From assembly GCA_021414305.1 (NCBI GenBank), contig JAIOOS010000006.1, positions 186,001-250,000 on the forward strand: DNA of 64,000 nt, given 5' to 3'. Under the pieces are notes generated by a model. The model searched no databases, was not told where the DNA came from, and saw only the letters and a program-made list of their open reading frames with translations. Made by a program: the position numbers and the translations under genes. Shown here piece by piece: positions 44,060 through 53,662 of the stretch. The stretch is from Burkholderiales bacterium (GTDB taxonomy: Bacteria > Pseudomonadota > Gammaproteobacteria > Burkholderiales > Burkholderiaceae_C). Within the stretch, counting starts at the first letter, position 1, and the number at the start of each line of letters is the position of its first letter.

Positions 44060-44706
44060 TCCGATCGATTGCCTGCGCCGCCGCCCTCGTGGCCCTGGCC
44101 GGCTGTGCTTCGCTCGACAGCCTCGATGCCAACGTCTCCAGCTTCAGCCGCTGGCCGGCGGGCCGCGCGCCCGCGACCTATGCCTTCGAGCGGCTGCCGT
44201 CGCAGCAGGCCAATCCGCAGGCCTCGCAGGTGCTCGAAGACTCGGCCCGGCTGGCGGTCGAGGCCGCGGGCTTCGTGCCGGCCGGCGAGGGCACGGAGCC
44301 CGACGTCAGCGTGCAGATCGGCGCGCGCGTCACGGCGACCGACCGCTCGCCGTTCGACGATCCGTTCTGGTACGGGCCCGGCGGCTACGGGCCGTACCGG
44401 GCGTTCGGCTACGGCCGCTACGGCCGGCCGTACTGGGGTCCGGGCTGGCGCCACGCCGGCTGGGGCTACGGCTGGGGCCCGGGCTACTACGACATGCCCT
44501 ACTACGAGCGCGAGGTCGCGGTGCTCATCCGCGACAAGAAGAGCGGCGAGCCGCTCTACGAAGCGCGCGTCAACAGCGACGGCACGACCTCGGGGGTGAC
44601 GGCCCTGCTGCCGGCGATGTTCAGCGCCGCCCTGATCGACTTCCCCAAGGGCGCCGCGAGCAATCCGCACCGCGTCCGCGTCCCGACCACGACGACGACG
44701 CAGTAG
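44056..44706 (+). CDS. DUF4136 lipoprotein
   Basis: The 216-residue protein has a lipobox (LVALAG-C17) and a DUF4136-type body: [22 protein letters not shown] near the N terminus and [20 protein letters not shown] near the C terminus. The middle is rich in glycine, tyrosine and proline (about residues 108-150, [13 protein letters not shown]), a flexible surface region. It is probably an outer-membrane lipoprotein of unknown role, translationally coupled to ttcA. Confidence 0.85.
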   Translation: MIRSIACAAALVALAGCASLDSLDANVSSFSRWPAGRAPATYAFERLPSQQANPQASQVLEDSARLAVEAAGFVPAGEGTEPDVSVQIGARVTATDRSPFDDPFWYGPGGYGPYRAFGYGRYGRPYWGPGWRHAGWGYGWGPGYYDMPYYEREVAVLIRDKKSGEPLYEARVNSDGTTSGVTALLPAMFSAALIDFPKGAASNPHRVRVPTTTTTQ

Positions 44707-44730
44707 TCCGCAAAGCCGCCGCGCGCGACG

Positions 44731-45627
44731 TCAGGAGGCGCCTTCGGCGGCCAGGGCGCGCAGGTCGTCCTCGTAGCCCTTCAGCTTCTTCGCCGCGTTC
44801 TTGCGCTGCTCGGCGGTGGTGAGGTTGTGCAGCGCGGCGGCGAAGCCGCAGTTGAAGTCGACCAGCCGCACCGCGTAGTGGCGATAAGGCTCGTGCGGCG
44901 AGCGCTCGAGTCGCTTGAGGTAGGCACGGACCTCGGCCTCGGCTTCGCCGGCGCTCGCCTTGCTCTTCGTCAGCCGGCGCAGGATCGTCAGCACGTCCTG
45001 CTGGCGGCGCAGCCGCTCGGTGTAGGCGATGTCGCCGTCCCAGGGCGACTCGGCCATCGCCCGGGCGACGAACTCGCGCTGCGTGCTGTCGAGCCGGCCG
45101 TAGAAATCCTCGGCCCGCTCGATCTCGCGCTTGACCGCCGCCTTCTTCCGCTTGGCCGGGTCGCGCTGCAGGAAGTCGTCGCGGTACTCGTCGTTGCGCG
45201 AGACGTACTTCTTCTCGATGTTGGCGATCTGCTGCGACGAAAGCGTCGGCACGATCTCCGCCAGCGCCGGCACCGCGCGCTCGAGCGCGGTGTCGAAGCG
45301 GGCGCGCAGGTCGTTGCTCCAGGTGCACATCCGCTCGGGCGTCGCCGCCGACTGCATCTCGGTCTGCGCCCGCGCCAGCAGGTCGGCGTAGTCGGGAAGC
45401 TGGGTCCGCCGGTGCCAGGCGAACCAGTCGTCGAGGGCGTTGCGCACGCGCAGCGACTGCGCGTCGTCGAACTCGACGTAGCCGTCGAGCCAGCGAAAGG
45501 CGAGCGACGGTCCCTGGTTGTAGCCGATCTTGAGGGCGACGCTGCAACCCGAAAGCAGCGCCGTGAGCGCCAGCATCATCGCGATAATCAGCGACCGGGA
45601 ACGACGACAGGAAGCGGTTGAAGGCAT
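44731..45627 (-). CDS. DUF6279-type lipoprotein
   Basis: ATG 45627 gives 298 residues with a basic N terminus (CRRSRS), a hydrophobic run and lipobox LLSG-C30. The rest is helical and charged, with [24 protein letters not shown] early and [20 protein letters not shown] late. No known catalytic motif. The start codon shares the tetranucleotide CATG with the start of the divergent glmU gene, so its promoter must lie within glmU. An internal start at about 45579 would remove the basic residues needed for export and is less likely. Confidence 0.75.
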   Translation of the reverse strand: MPSTASCRRSRSLIIAMMLALTALLSGCSVALKIGYNQGPSLAFRWLDGYVEFDDAQSLRVRNALDDWFAWHRRTQLPDYADLLARAQTEMQSAATPERMCTWSNDLRARFDTALERAVPALAEIVPTLSSQQIANIEKKYVSRNDEYRDDFLQRDPAKRKKAAVKREIERAEDFYGRLDSTQREFVARAMAESPWDGDIAYTERLRRQQDVLTILRRLTKSKASAGEAEAEVRAYLKRLERSPHEPYRHYAVRLVDFNCGFAAALHNLTTAEQRKNAAKKLKGYEDDLRALAAEGAS

Positions 45628-46999
45628 GGTGTTGAACGTCGTGATCATGGCTGCGGGCAAGGGAACGCGGATGCGTTCGGCGCGGCCGAAGGTGCTGCAC
45701 ACCCTCGCCGGCCGGCACTTATTGCAGCATGTCCTGGATGCCGCTGCAGGTTTGGGGGCGTCGCGCACCATCGTCGTCACCGGCCACGGCGCCGCCGAGG
45801 TCGAGCGCGCCTGCGCCGCGCCGGGGCTCGCCTTCGTGCGCCAGGAGCCGCAGCTCGGCACCGGCCACGCCCTGCAGCAGGCGGCGCCGCTGCTCGACGA
45901 CGCCGGCACCACCCTGGTCCTCAACGGCGACGTGCCGCTGATCGAGGCCGAGACCCTGCAGAAGCTCGTCGCCGCCAGCAGCGGCGACAGGCTCGCGCTG
46001 CTCACCGTCGAGCTCGCCGAGCCCAAGGGCTACGGCCGGGTGCTGCGCAGGGGCGGCGCGATCGCGGCGATCGTCGAGGAGAAGGACGCGAGCCCGGCCG
46101 AGCGCGAGGTCGCCGAGATCTACACCGGCGTGATGGCCGCGCCGACGGCGGCGCTGAAGCGCTGGCTCGCCGCCCTGAAGAACGACAACGCCGCCGGCGA
46201 GTACTACCTCACCGACGTCGTCGGCCTCGCCGTCGCCGCGGGCACGCCGGTGGTCGGCGTGGCCGCAGCGGGCGAGACCGAGGTGCTCGGCGTGAACAGC
46301 GCGGCGCAGCTCGCCGATCTCGAGCGGCGCCTGCAGCGGCGCTTCGCCGAGCGGCTGATGAGCGAAGGCGTGCGCCTCGCCGACCCGGCCCGCTTCGACC
46401 TCCGCGGCACGCTGCGCTGCGGCAGCGACGTCGAGATTGACGTCGGCTGCATCTTCGAAGGCGAAGTCGAGCTCGGCGACGAGGTGAAGATCGGCGCGTA
46501 CTGCATGTTGCGCAACGCCCGCGTGGCCGCCGGCGCGACGATCCGGCCCTATACCCACATCGACGGCGAAGCACTCGGCGCGAGCGTCGGCGAAGGCGCG
46601 ATCGTCGGCCCGTTCGCCCGCCTGCGCGGCGGCGCCGCGCTCGGGCCCGAGGTCCACATCGGCAATTTCGTCGAAGTGAAGAACTCGGTCCTCGGCCGCG
46701 GTGCCAAGGCCAACCATCTCGCCTACCTCGGCGATGCCGACGTCGGCGAGCGCGTCAACTACGGCGCCGGCGCGATCACCGCCAACTACGACGGCGCGAA
46801 CAAGCACCGCACGACGATCGGCGCCGACGCCCATATCGGCAGCAACGTCGTCCTGGTGGCGCCGATCAAGATCGGCGAGGGTGCGACCGTCGGCGGCGGC
46901 TCGACCCTCGCCAACGATGCGCCGGCGGGCCAGCTCACGGTCGCCCGGGCGCGGCAGAGCAGCTTCGCCGACTGGAAGCGGCCGACGAAGAAACGCTGA
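45626..46999 (+). CDS. glmU: Bifunctional UDP-GlcNAc pyrophosphorylase / GlcN-1-P acetyltransferase
   Basis: The 457-residue enzyme makes UDP-N-acetylglucosamine for peptidoglycan and LPS. N-terminal domain: [40 protein letters not shown] and GEYYLTDVV. The left-handed beta-helix C-terminal half carries [23 protein letters not shown] and [10 protein letters not shown], with [13 protein letters not shown] 45626 places the normal N terminus ([11 protein letters not shown]); the frame runs further upstream only by chance. Confidence 0.97.
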   Translation: MVLNVVIMAAGKGTRMRSARPKVLHTLAGRHLLQHVLDAAAGLGASRTIVVTGHGAAEVERACAAPGLAFVRQEPQLGTGHALQQAAPLLDDAGTTLVLNGDVPLIEAETLQKLVAASSGDRLALLTVELAEPKGYGRVLRRGGAIAAIVEEKDASPAEREVAEIYTGVMAAPTAALKRWLAALKNDNAAGEYYLTDVVGLAVAAGTPVVGVAAAGETEVLGVNSAAQLADLERRLQRRFAERLMSEGVRLADPARFDLRGTLRCGSDVEIDVGCIFEGEVELGDEVKIGAYCMLRNARVAAGATIRPYTHIDGEALGASVGEGAIVGPFARLRGGAALGPEVHIGNFVEVKNSVLGRGAKANHLAYLGDADVGERVNYGAGAITANYDGANKHRTTIGADAHIGSNVVLVAPIKIGEGATVGGGSTLANDAPAGQLTVARARQSSFADWKRPTKKR

Positions 47000-47032
47000 G
47001 CCCTCGGCGACGAGCGGCCGGCGTGGCCCGGC

Positions 47033-47698
47033 TCAGGCGATCGCCGTCACCGCCCGGCAGAGGTCGGCCCAGGCGCGGGCCTTGTCCGCCGAATGGCGCA
47101 ACAGGTACGGCAAGGCGAAGGTGACGATCACCGGAATGCCGGCGCGCTCGTGCACCCGCTCGCGCAGCTTGCCGAGCGGCTCGTCGCCGCCGAGCAGCGT
47201 CGCCGCGGCGGCGCGGCCCAGCGCCAGGATGCAGCGCGGGCTTACCGCTGCGATCGCCGCATCGAGCTCGTGGCCCCGGCCCTCTTCGACCGCCAGGTGG
47301 CAGGCGCGACCCTCGCGTCCTGCCGCGCGGCGGGAGACCCGGATCGCCTGCAGCATGTTGTCGAGCAGCTGTTCCTGCTCGAGGGCGGCGGCATCGGGCG
47401 CACCGTCGGTCGCGGTGAAGGGCTCGCCGACGACCAGCCAGTCGGCGGCCACCCACGCGGCCGGCGCCGCCGGGCCGGCCGGCGTCGCGCCAGCGACCGG
47501 CGGCATCGCCGCAGGGCGCCGTTCGTAGGCAGCGGCCGGCGCGCGCGCCTGCGGCGGCGGCACGGGCGCGGGCGCGGTCGTGCGCTCGGCGACCAGGGTC
47601 GCGCCGCCGCCCTCGGCCGCATCGGCGGGCGCCTCGCGCGTCCAGACGCGAATGCCCATCTCGCGCAGCATCGCGAGCTGCCGCTCACTCCAGCGCAT
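47033..47698 (-). CDS. UDG-fold protein, candidate DNA polymerase III psi subunit (HolD)
   Basis: The 221-residue protein has a C-terminal half (about 87-221) similar in order to family 4 uracil-DNA glycosylases (WLVVGEPFT; IAAVSPRCILALGRAAA; PVIVTFALPYLLRHSADKARAWADL), but lacks the iron-sulfur cysteines, and the catalytic-loop histidine of HPAYLLR is alanine. Residues 6-25, RQLAMLREMGIRVWTREAPA, resemble the N-terminal clamp-loader peptide of E. coli psi as I recall it (L-x-x-L-G-I-x-x-W-x-x-R-x-P; psi Trp17 aligns with W19). holD also adjoins rimI in E. coli. Residues 30-85 are a proline/alanine-rich linker. I favour psi over a glycosylase, but it needs a structural test. Confidence 0.6.
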   Translation of the reverse strand: MRWSERQLAMLREMGIRVWTREAPADAAEGGGATLVAERTTAPAPVPPPQARAPAAAYERRPAAMPPVAGATPAGPAAPAAWVAADWLVVGEPFTATDGAPDAAALEQEQLLDNMLQAIRVSRRAAGREGRACHLAVEEGRGHELDAAIAAVSPRCILALGRAAAATLLGGDEPLGKLRERVHERAGIPVIVTFALPYLLRHSADKARAWADLCRAVTAIA

Positions 47699-48203
47699 CG
47701 GCTTCTCCCGCGGCGGGCTCGATGATCTTGCTCATCACGACCGCGTCCTCGCGCGTGCCGGCTGGCGCCGGGTAGTAGCCCTTCCTCACGCCGACCTTGA
47801 TGAAGCCGAGCCGGGCGTAGGTCTGCTGAGCGTCGACGTTTGCCAGGCGAACCTCGAGCCAGAGCCGCTCCGCGTCCTGGTCGCGGCACTCGGCGACGAG
47901 CGCGTCGAGCAGGCGCCGGGCGTGGCCCCGCCGCCGCGCCGCCGCAGCGACGGTGATGTTGAGGAGGTGCATCTCGCCGGCGCCGCGCATCGCCACGCAG
48001 TAGGCGAGCAGCTCGCCGCCGCTGCCGTTCAGCGTCCAGGCGATGTAGCCGGCGGCGATCGAGTCGACGAAGTTGCCGCGGGTCCAGGGGAAGGGATAGA
48101 CCTCGGCCTCGAGCGCGACCACGCCGTCGAGCGAGGCGAGCGTCATCGGCCTGAGGCTGTGGCCGGCAAGCGCGCGCACCGGCGGGCGCGGATTGGCGCT
48201 CAT
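47685..48203 (-). CDS. rimI: Ribosomal protein S18 alanine N-acetyltransferase
   Basis: The 172-residue GNAT protein has the SAM-unrelated acetyl-CoA loop AAARRRGHARRLLDAL (R/Q-x-x-G-x-G/A variant), LNITVA before it and the RimI-like C terminus LGFIKVGVRKGYYPAPAG with EDAVVMSK. It acetylates the N-terminal alanine of S18. It overlaps the psi-like gene by 14 bp and tsaB by 4 bp: the three form one operon. Confidence 0.92.
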   Translation of the reverse strand: MSANPRPPVRALAGHSLRPMTLASLDGVVALEAEVYPFPWTRGNFVDSIAAGYIAWTLNGSGGELLAYCVAMRGAGEMHLLNITVAAAARRRGHARRLLDALVAECRDQDAERLWLEVRLANVDAQQTYARLGFIKVGVRKGYYPAPAGTREDAVVMSKIIEPAAGEADALE

Positions 48204-48904
48204 GCCGCGGCCGCCCGCAGCGCGTCGCGCTCGCGCGTGGTCTGCGCGACCTTGTCGCGCACATAGAGCGGCAGGGCCAGCGCCGGATCGACGCCGGCGC
48301 CGTCGCGCCAGGCGCTCGCCGCGAGGGCGAGCAGCGCCTCGGCCCCGGCGCGCGCCTCGGGAAAGCGCTGCGCGGCGCCGGTGCGGAGGCGGTCGCCGAA
48401 CACGAGCAGGGCGTCGCCGGCAACGGCCGCGGGCGGCTCGTCGCGCCAGCGCGCCTCGAGGCCGGCGCAGTCGAGCAGCATCGGCGCTTCGAGCGTCGTC
48501 CAGCCGCCGTCGGCGTAGCGGTACTCGGCGGCGTAGATCTGCGCCATGCGCGCGTCGATCGCAGCCCAGACCCTGAACGACGTGGCGCCCGCCCGCGCCG
48601 CCTCGGCGACGACGAGCAGGCTGTCGATCGGCAGCACCGGCTTGCCCGCGCCGAGGGCCAGGCCCTGGGCGACCGAGCAGGCGGTGCGCAGGCCGGTAAA
48701 GGCGCCGGGGCCGCGGCCGAAGGCGATCGCATCGAGGTCGGCGAGGCCGAGGCCGGCCTCGGCGAGCAGGCCGAGGATCGCCGGCACGAGCGCGGCCGAC
48801 GCCTTGCTGCCGCCGGCCGCGCTGCGCGACCAGTGGCGCCCGCCCTGGCCCAGGACGACCGTCATGCGTTCGCCTGCCGTGTCGAATGCGAGCAGGGCCG
48901 TCAT
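48200..48904 (-). CDS. tsaB: tRNA threonylcarbamoyladenosine biosynthesis protein TsaB
   Basis: The 234-residue ASKHA-fold protein has LLAFDTAGERMTVVL, DAIAFGRGPGAFTGLRTACSVAQGLA and the C-terminal PLYVRDKVA. It binds and activates TsaD in the step that attaches threonylcarbamoyl to A37 of tRNA. tsaC, which makes the donor, lies about 2.6 kb downstream at 51516. It begins the tsaB-rimI-psi-like operon. Confidence 0.95.
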   Translation of the reverse strand: MTALLAFDTAGERMTVVLGQGGRHWSRSAAGGSKASAALVPAILGLLAEAGLGLADLDAIAFGRGPGAFTGLRTACSVAQGLALGAGKPVLPIDSLLVVAEAARAGATSFRVWAAIDARMAQIYAAEYRYADGGWTTLEAPMLLDCAGLEARWRDEPPAAVAGDALLVFGDRLRTGAAQRFPEARAGAEALLALAASAWRDGAGVDPALALPLYVRDKVAQTTRERDALRAAAA

Positions 48905-48961
48905 GCGGCACGAGTTTAGCGGCGCCTCCCGGACCGGGTCGCCATGCAATGATGCCGGTCC

Positions 48962-50425
48962 ATGAAGCCTCGCCTGACCCGCCGCCTGCATGCCCTGGTG
49001 CTGGCGCTGGCGGTGATCGCGCTGCCGGCGGCGGGCGCGCCGCCGGCTCCCGCCGCGAGCCGCGGCCTGCCCGCGGAAGTCGAGGCGGCGCTGGCCCGCG
49101 CCGGCCTGCCGCACGAAGCGATGGTCGCCTGGGTCGAGGAGGTCGGCGCACCGCGTCCGCGCGTCGCCTGGCAGCCCGATCGTCCGGCCAACCCGGCCTC
49201 GCTGATGAAGCTGCTCACCACCTACGCCGGGCTCGAGCTGCTCGGCCCGGCGTTCACCTGGGCGACGCCGGTGTGGCTGCAGGGCCCCGTCGTCGACGGC
49301 GTGCTCCAGGGCAACCTGGTGATCAAAGGCAGCGGCGATCCCAAGCTCGTGCTCGAGCGGATGTGGCTGCTGATGCGCCGCGTGCAGCAGGCGGGGGTAC
49401 GCGAGATCCGCGGCGACATCGTCGTCGACCGCAGCGCCTTCGCCGCCGGCGAGGTCAACCCGGCCGATTTCGACGGCGAGCCGCTGCGACCCTACAACGC
49501 CGGCGCCGATGCGCTGCTGCTCAACTACCGCGCCCTGCTGCTGACGATCACGCCGGATCCGGCGCGCGGCGTGGCGAACGTCGCGCTCGACCCGCCGCTC
49601 GCCGGCGTGCGCCCGGATGCGAGCGTGCCGCTCGCCGCCGGCCCGTGCGACGACTGGCGCGGCGTGCTGAAGGGCGAATTCGCGGAGCCGTCGCGCGTGG
49701 CCCTGCGCGGCGCATTCCAGGCCGCGTGCGGCGAAAAGGTCTGGGCGATCGCCTACGCCGACCCGAAAAGCTACACCGAGCGCGCCCTGATCGGCATGTG
49801 GCAGGAGCTCGGCGGGCGGATCGGCGGCGGCTACCGCGAAGCCGCCGCCCCGGCGACGCCGCCGAGCTTCGAGCTGCGCTCGCCGGCGCTGGCCGAGATC
49901 GTGCGCGACATCAACAAGCTGAGCAACAACGTGATGGCGCAGCAGCTCTTCCTCACGCTCGGCGCGACCCAGCGCGGCGCCGGCACGCCCGAAGCCTCGC
50001 GCGAGGTGCTGCGCCAGTGGCTGCGCGGCCATGCCGGCAACGCCGCGGCGGCGAGCGTCATCGTCAACGGCTCGGGCCTCTCGCGCGACGGCCGGCTCAG
50101 CGCCCGCACCTTCGGCAAGCTGCTGCAGGCGGCCTGGGCGAGCCCGGTGATGCCCGAGCTGATGAGCTCGCTGCCGGTGGCCGGCGTCGACGGCACGCTG
50201 CGCCGCTACAAGGGCGGCCCCGGGCGGGCCCACCTGAAGACCGGCTCGCTGAAGGACGTGGTGGGCATCGCCGGCTACGTGCTCGGCGACTCGGGCCGGC
50301 GCTACGTGGTCGTCGGCATCGTCAACCACGCCCGGGCCGACGCAGCGCGGCCGGCGCTCGAGGCGCTGGTCGAATGGGCGGCCGACGACGCTGCCACCAC
50401 CGCCGCGCATCCGACTCGACCCTGA
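48962..50425 (+). CDS. dacB: D-alanyl-D-alanine carboxypeptidase/endopeptidase (PBP4 type)
   Basis: The 487-residue periplasmic protein has a signal peptide (LHALVLALAVIALPAAGA), the SxxK motif in NPASLMKLLT, SxN in LSNNVMAQ and KTG in LKTGSLKD, the order of class C low-mass PBPs. It trims or cleaves D-Ala-D-Ala cross-links. It is divergent from tsaB with 57 bp between starts and ends at a hairpin facing the SGNH gene. Confidence 0.95.
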   Translation: MKPRLTRRLHALVLALAVIALPAAGAPPAPAASRGLPAEVEAALARAGLPHEAMVAWVEEVGAPRPRVAWQPDRPANPASLMKLLTTYAGLELLGPAFTWATPVWLQGPVVDGVLQGNLVIKGSGDPKLVLERMWLLMRRVQQAGVREIRGDIVVDRSAFAAGEVNPADFDGEPLRPYNAGADALLLNYRALLLTITPDPARGVANVALDPPLAGVRPDASVPLAAGPCDDWRGVLKGEFAEPSRVALRGAFQAACGEKVWAIAYADPKSYTERALIGMWQELGGRIGGGYREAAAPATPPSFELRSPALAEIVRDINKLSNNVMAQQLFLTLGATQRGAGTPEASREVLRQWLRGHAGNAAAASVIVNGSGLSRDGRLSARTFGKLLQAAWASPVMPELMSSLPVAGVDGTLRRYKGGPGRAHLKTGSLKDVVGIAGYVLGDSGRRYVVVGIVNHARADAARPALEALVEWAADDAATTAAHPTRP

Positions 50426-50429
50426 TCGG

Positions 50430-50463
50430 CGCCCGCCGCGGCGGCCCTGTCGCGCGGGCGTTT
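50430..50463 (+). terminator. Hairpin terminator after dacB
   Basis: CGCCCGC (50430-50436) pairs with GCGGGCG (50454-50460) and is followed by TTT. It lies in the 61-bp gap between the convergent dacB and SGNH genes. The loop is large (17 bases) and the T-run short, so efficiency is uncertain. Confidence 0.4.
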
Positions 50464-50486
50464 GCGCCCCGCACGCGGCCCCGGGC

Positions 50487-51488
50487 TCAGAACGGATTGT
50501 TGCGTGCCCGGCTCGTGGCGAGGTTGCCGAGCAGCTGCTGGCCGCCGTACGACAGGTGCCGGTCGTCGGCCCACAGGTAGGTGCTGGCGTTGCCGTTGAC
50601 GATCAGCGTCGCGTCGGTGCAGTCGAGGATCGACGGCGGGGTGAGGTTCGACTGGGCGAGGTCGCAGACCGCCACCGTCGAATTGAGTATGCCGGCGGTG
50701 CCCGGAAACTTGTGCACCTGCTGCACGCTCTCGTCGAGCTGCACGAGACCGACGCGGCGGCCGTCGTTGATGATCTTCAGGCGCAGCGACGAGTTGAAGG
50801 CCGTCACGAGCCGCAGGATCAGCGCCTGCCGGTCGGTGTCGATGTGCCCCGCCTTCTCGGCGATCGCGTAGGGCGAGAGGCTGACGTCGGGAATGGTCGA
50901 GATGATCACCTTGGCGTTCAGGTCGGCGAGACGGTTCACCTGGCGGCCGACTTCTTCGCCGGCGGCCTCGACGTCGTTCGTCAGCTCGACCTCGCTGACG
51001 TTCGGGTACTGGGCGTATTGCGCCAGCACGTCGTTGGCGCCGACCAGCACGGTGACGAGGTCGCCTTCCTGGAATCCGCTTTCGGCGAGTTGCGCGTCGA
51101 TCTGCGTCGCCAGGTCGAGCGCCCGCGCGCCGACCGTGGCGCGAATCCGGTTCGGCGGATCGAAAACGGCCGAGCCGGCCGGGTTGCAGGTCGGGAAGAC
51201 GTAGGTGCCGAACGCCTGCGCCATGATCTGGATCCAGATCGGGTTGCTGCGGCATTCGATCTGCGTCGTGGTGCCCAGGGCGGTACCGTTGACGCTGAAC
51301 TTGTGGCCGTTGGCGTTGCCGTCGATGTCGAGGATCACGCTGGTCTCGTCGCCGAAGGCGATGATGCGCGTCGGGTGGAAGTCGGAAACCTGCTCGCCGC
51401 CGCCGCCGCAGGAGGCCAGCAGCAGCGCCCCCGCCAGCACGCCGCAGCCCATCGCCGCACGGCGCGCTTGCTTCGCAATCGATGTCAT
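50487..51488 (-). CDS. SGNH/GDSL-family lipoprotein with Glu in place of the nucleophile
   Basis: The 333-residue protein has a lipobox (LLLAS-C27) and the SGNH hydrolase blocks III and V: GANDVL and DDRHLSYGG. Block I, normally GDS, reads G46-D47-E48 in IIAFGDETSV, so the catalytic serine is replaced. The oxyanion and histidine parts are retained. It may be a carbohydrate- or lipid-binding pseudoenzyme, or use T49/S50 instead. Its start is 23 bp from the tsaC stop on the same strand. Confidence 0.82.
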   Translation of the reverse strand: MTSIAKQARRAAMGCGVLAGALLLASCGGGGEQVSDFHPTRIIAFGDETSVILDIDGNANGHKFSVNGTALGTTTQIECRSNPIWIQIMAQAFGTYVFPTCNPAGSAVFDPPNRIRATVGARALDLATQIDAQLAESGFQEGDLVTVLVGANDVLAQYAQYPNVSEVELTNDVEAAGEEVGRQVNRLADLNAKVIISTIPDVSLSPYAIAEKAGHIDTDRQALILRLVTAFNSSLRLKIINDGRRVGLVQLDESVQQVHKFPGTAGILNSTVAVCDLAQSNLTPPSILDCTDATLIVNGNASTYLWADDRHLSYGGQQLLGNLATSRARNNPF

Positions 51489-51515
51489 TCCAAATGGCTC
51501 CAGGGAAACGGGGAT

Positions 51516-52493
51516 TCAGGTCGCCGCGGCGCGGCTGAGCCGGTCTCTGACGCCGTCCCATTCGGGACCCGGCGGTGGCTCCTCGACCCAGATCAGATGC
51601 ACGCCGGCGTTGTCGAGTTCGCGCAAAACGGCAAACAATTCGTGCGCCGCCTGCTCCGGGCGGGCCGGCATGCGCCGGTGGCGAACGCCCGTCGCCACGC
51701 CCGAAGGCACCGAACGCGAATATACCGCCAGCTTCAGCGGGTCCGAGCCGAGCACCTCGAGGGCGGTTTTCAGCATCCCGGTGGGCATGAGGCGCAGGCG
51801 CGCGCGCGGCGCGTAGTGCGACTCCAGGGTGCCGGGGGCGCGCGGCGACGCCAGATCGGCGCCGGCGAGCGGGGCACCGAGGGCGGCCTCGAGCCGCTCC
51901 CGGGTCAGCACGCCGGGGCGCAGCAGCGCCGGCCGCTCGCGCGAGCAGTCGACGATCGCCGACTCGATGCCGAGCTGGGCCGGGCCGCCGTCGAGCACCA
52001 GCAACTCCTCGCCGAACTCCTCGATCACGTGCGCGGCCGAGGTCGGGCTGATCCGGCCGAAGCGATTCGCGCTCGGCGCCGCCACCCCGGGCACGCCGGC
52101 CTCGCGGGCGGCGACGAGCAGGGCGTGGGCGACCGGGTGGGCGGGGCAGCGCAGGCCGATCGTCGCCAGGCCGGCGGCGGCCGCCTCGGCCGCGCCGGGC
52201 ACGCGGCGCACGATCACGGTCACCGGGCCGGGCCAGAACGCGTCGACGATCCGCTCGGCGAGCGGCGACAGGGTGCCGAACCGGCCCGCCTCGTCGCGGC
52301 TGGCGACGTGGACGATCAGCGGATGACCGGTCGGCCGGCCCTTCAGGGCGAAGATCTTCGCGACCGCGGCGTCGTCGTCGGCGCGTGCGCCGAGGCCGTA
52401 GACCGTCTCCGTGGGAAAGGCGACGAGCTCGCCGGACGCGAGCACGGCTGCGGCCCGGGCCACCTCGTCGGCATCGCGACCGTCGACCCGCAT
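51516..52493 (-). CDS. tsaC: L-threonylcarbamoyladenylate synthase (Sua5/TsaC type)
   Basis: The 325-residue protein has the YrdC core LVAFPTETVYGLGARADDD, KIFALKGRPTGHPLIVHV, SANRFGRISPTSAAHV and a C-terminal Sua5 extension after SHYAPRA. It makes threonylcarbamoyl-AMP for the t6A37 modification, partner to TsaB at 48200. The start lies 2 bp after the purK stop, at the end of the purE-purK-tsaC operon. Confidence 0.95.
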   Translation of the reverse strand: MRVDGRDADEVARAAAVLASGELVAFPTETVYGLGARADDDAAVAKIFALKGRPTGHPLIVHVASRDEAGRFGTLSPLAERIVDAFWPGPVTVIVRRVPGAAEAAAAGLATIGLRCPAHPVAHALLVAAREAGVPGVAAPSANRFGRISPTSAAHVIEEFGEELLVLDGGPAQLGIESAIVDCSRERPALLRPGVLTRERLEAALGAPLAGADLASPRAPGTLESHYAPRARLRLMPTGMLKTALEVLGSDPLKLAVYSRSVPSGVATGVRHRRMPARPEQAAHELFAVLRELDNAGVHLIWVEEPPPGPEWDGVRDRLSRAAAT

Positions 52494-52495
52494 CG

Positions 52496-53662
52496 TCAGC
52501 CGCCCGCCAGCCCCAGGATCGCGGCGGCGCTGCGCGCACGCGACTCGGCGGCGGCGGCGGTGGCCGCGGTCAGGGTCAGGTGGCCCATCTTGCGGCCCGC
52601 CCGCGGCTCCTGCTTGCCGTAGAGGTGCAGGTGGGCACCGGGCAAGGCGAGGATCCGCTCCCAGGGCGGCTCGACCGCTGCCGCCGTGCCGCCGGCGAAC
52701 CAGAGATCGCCGAGCAGGTTGAGCATCACCGCCGGCGAATGCTGCCGGGGGGTGACCAGCGGCGCGCCGGTCATCGCCCGCACCTGCAGGTCGAACTGCG
52801 AGAGATCGCAGGCGTCGATGCTGTAGTGGCCCGAGTTGTGCGGCCGCGGCGCCATCTCGTTGGCGACGAGCGCGCCGCCGGCAAGCACGAACAGCTCGAC
52901 GCAGAGCACGCCGACGTAGCCGATCGACTCGGCGACGCGGCGCGCGAGCGCGACCGCCTCGGCCTGGCGCGCCGCGTCGACCGCCAGCGCCGGCACGCGG
53001 GTGATCGCCAGGATGCCGTCGCGGTGGATGTTTTCCTGCACCGGCAGGGCGACGATCTCGCCGTGCGCGCCGCGGGCGACGATGACGCTGATCTCGGCGA
53101 CCAGCGCGAGGCGCTGCTCGAGCACGCAGGTCACGCCGCCGAGCTCGGCGAAGGCGCGGGCCAGCCCGGCGCGATCGTCGATCCGGCGCTGGCCCTTGCC
53201 GTCGTAGCCGAGCCGCGCGGTCTTGAGGATGCCGGGCAGGAGTGCGTCGGCGACGTGGTCGAGGTCGGCGGCCGAGCCGATCACCGCGTACGGCGCGCAG
53301 GCGACGCCGGCGCGGGCGAAAGCCGCCTTCTCCGCCGTCCGGTCCTGGCAGATCGCCACCGCGTCGGCGCCCGGCGCGACCGGGCGGCTCCTCGCCAGCG
53401 TGGCCAGGGCTTCGGCCGGAACGTTCTCGAACTCGGTGGTGACCGCCGCGCACAGCGTCGCCAGCCGCTCGAGGGCGGCGGCATCGAGGTAGCCGGCCTG
53501 CATGTGCTCGTGGGCGATGCTGCCGGCGGGGCTGGTCGCGTCGGGGTCGAGCACGGCGACGCGGTAGCCGCCCTGCTGCGCCGCATGCGCGAACATCCTG
53601 CCGAGCTGGCCGCCGCCCATGACGCCCAGCGTGGCGCCCGGCGCGATGAAGCCGGAGCTCAC
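52496..53662 (-). CDS. purK: N5-carboxyaminoimidazole ribonucleotide synthase
   Basis: The 388-residue ATP-grasp enzyme carboxylates AIR with bicarbonate and ATP in purine synthesis. Elements: [30 protein letters not shown] (ATP-binding), [29 protein letters not shown] and [18 protein letters not shown]. It overlaps the purE gene by 4 bp. Confidence 0.97.
   Translation of the reverse strand: MSSGFIAPGATLGVMGGGQLGRMFAHAAQQGGYRVAVLDPDATSPAGSIAHEHMQAGYLDAAALERLATLCAAVTTEFENVPAEALATLARSRPVAPGADAVAICQDRTAEKAAFARAGVACAPYAVIGSAADLDHVADALLPGILKTARLGYDGKGQRRIDDRAGLARAFAELGGVTCVLEQRLALVAEISVIVARGAHGEIVALPVQENIHRDGILAITRVPALAVDAARQAEAVALARRVAESIGYVGVLCVELFVLAGGALVANEMAPRPHNSGHYSIDACDLSQFDLQVRAMTGAPLVTPRQHSPAVMLNLLGDLWFAGGTAAAVEPPWERILALPGAHLHLYGKQEPRAGRKMGHLTLTAATAAAAESRARSAAAILGLAGG

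Noticed and set aside
47033-47698. Plain assignment as uracil-DNA glycosylase
   Set aside because: Iron-sulfur cysteines and the catalytic-loop histidine are missing, and the N terminus and gene position point to psi.
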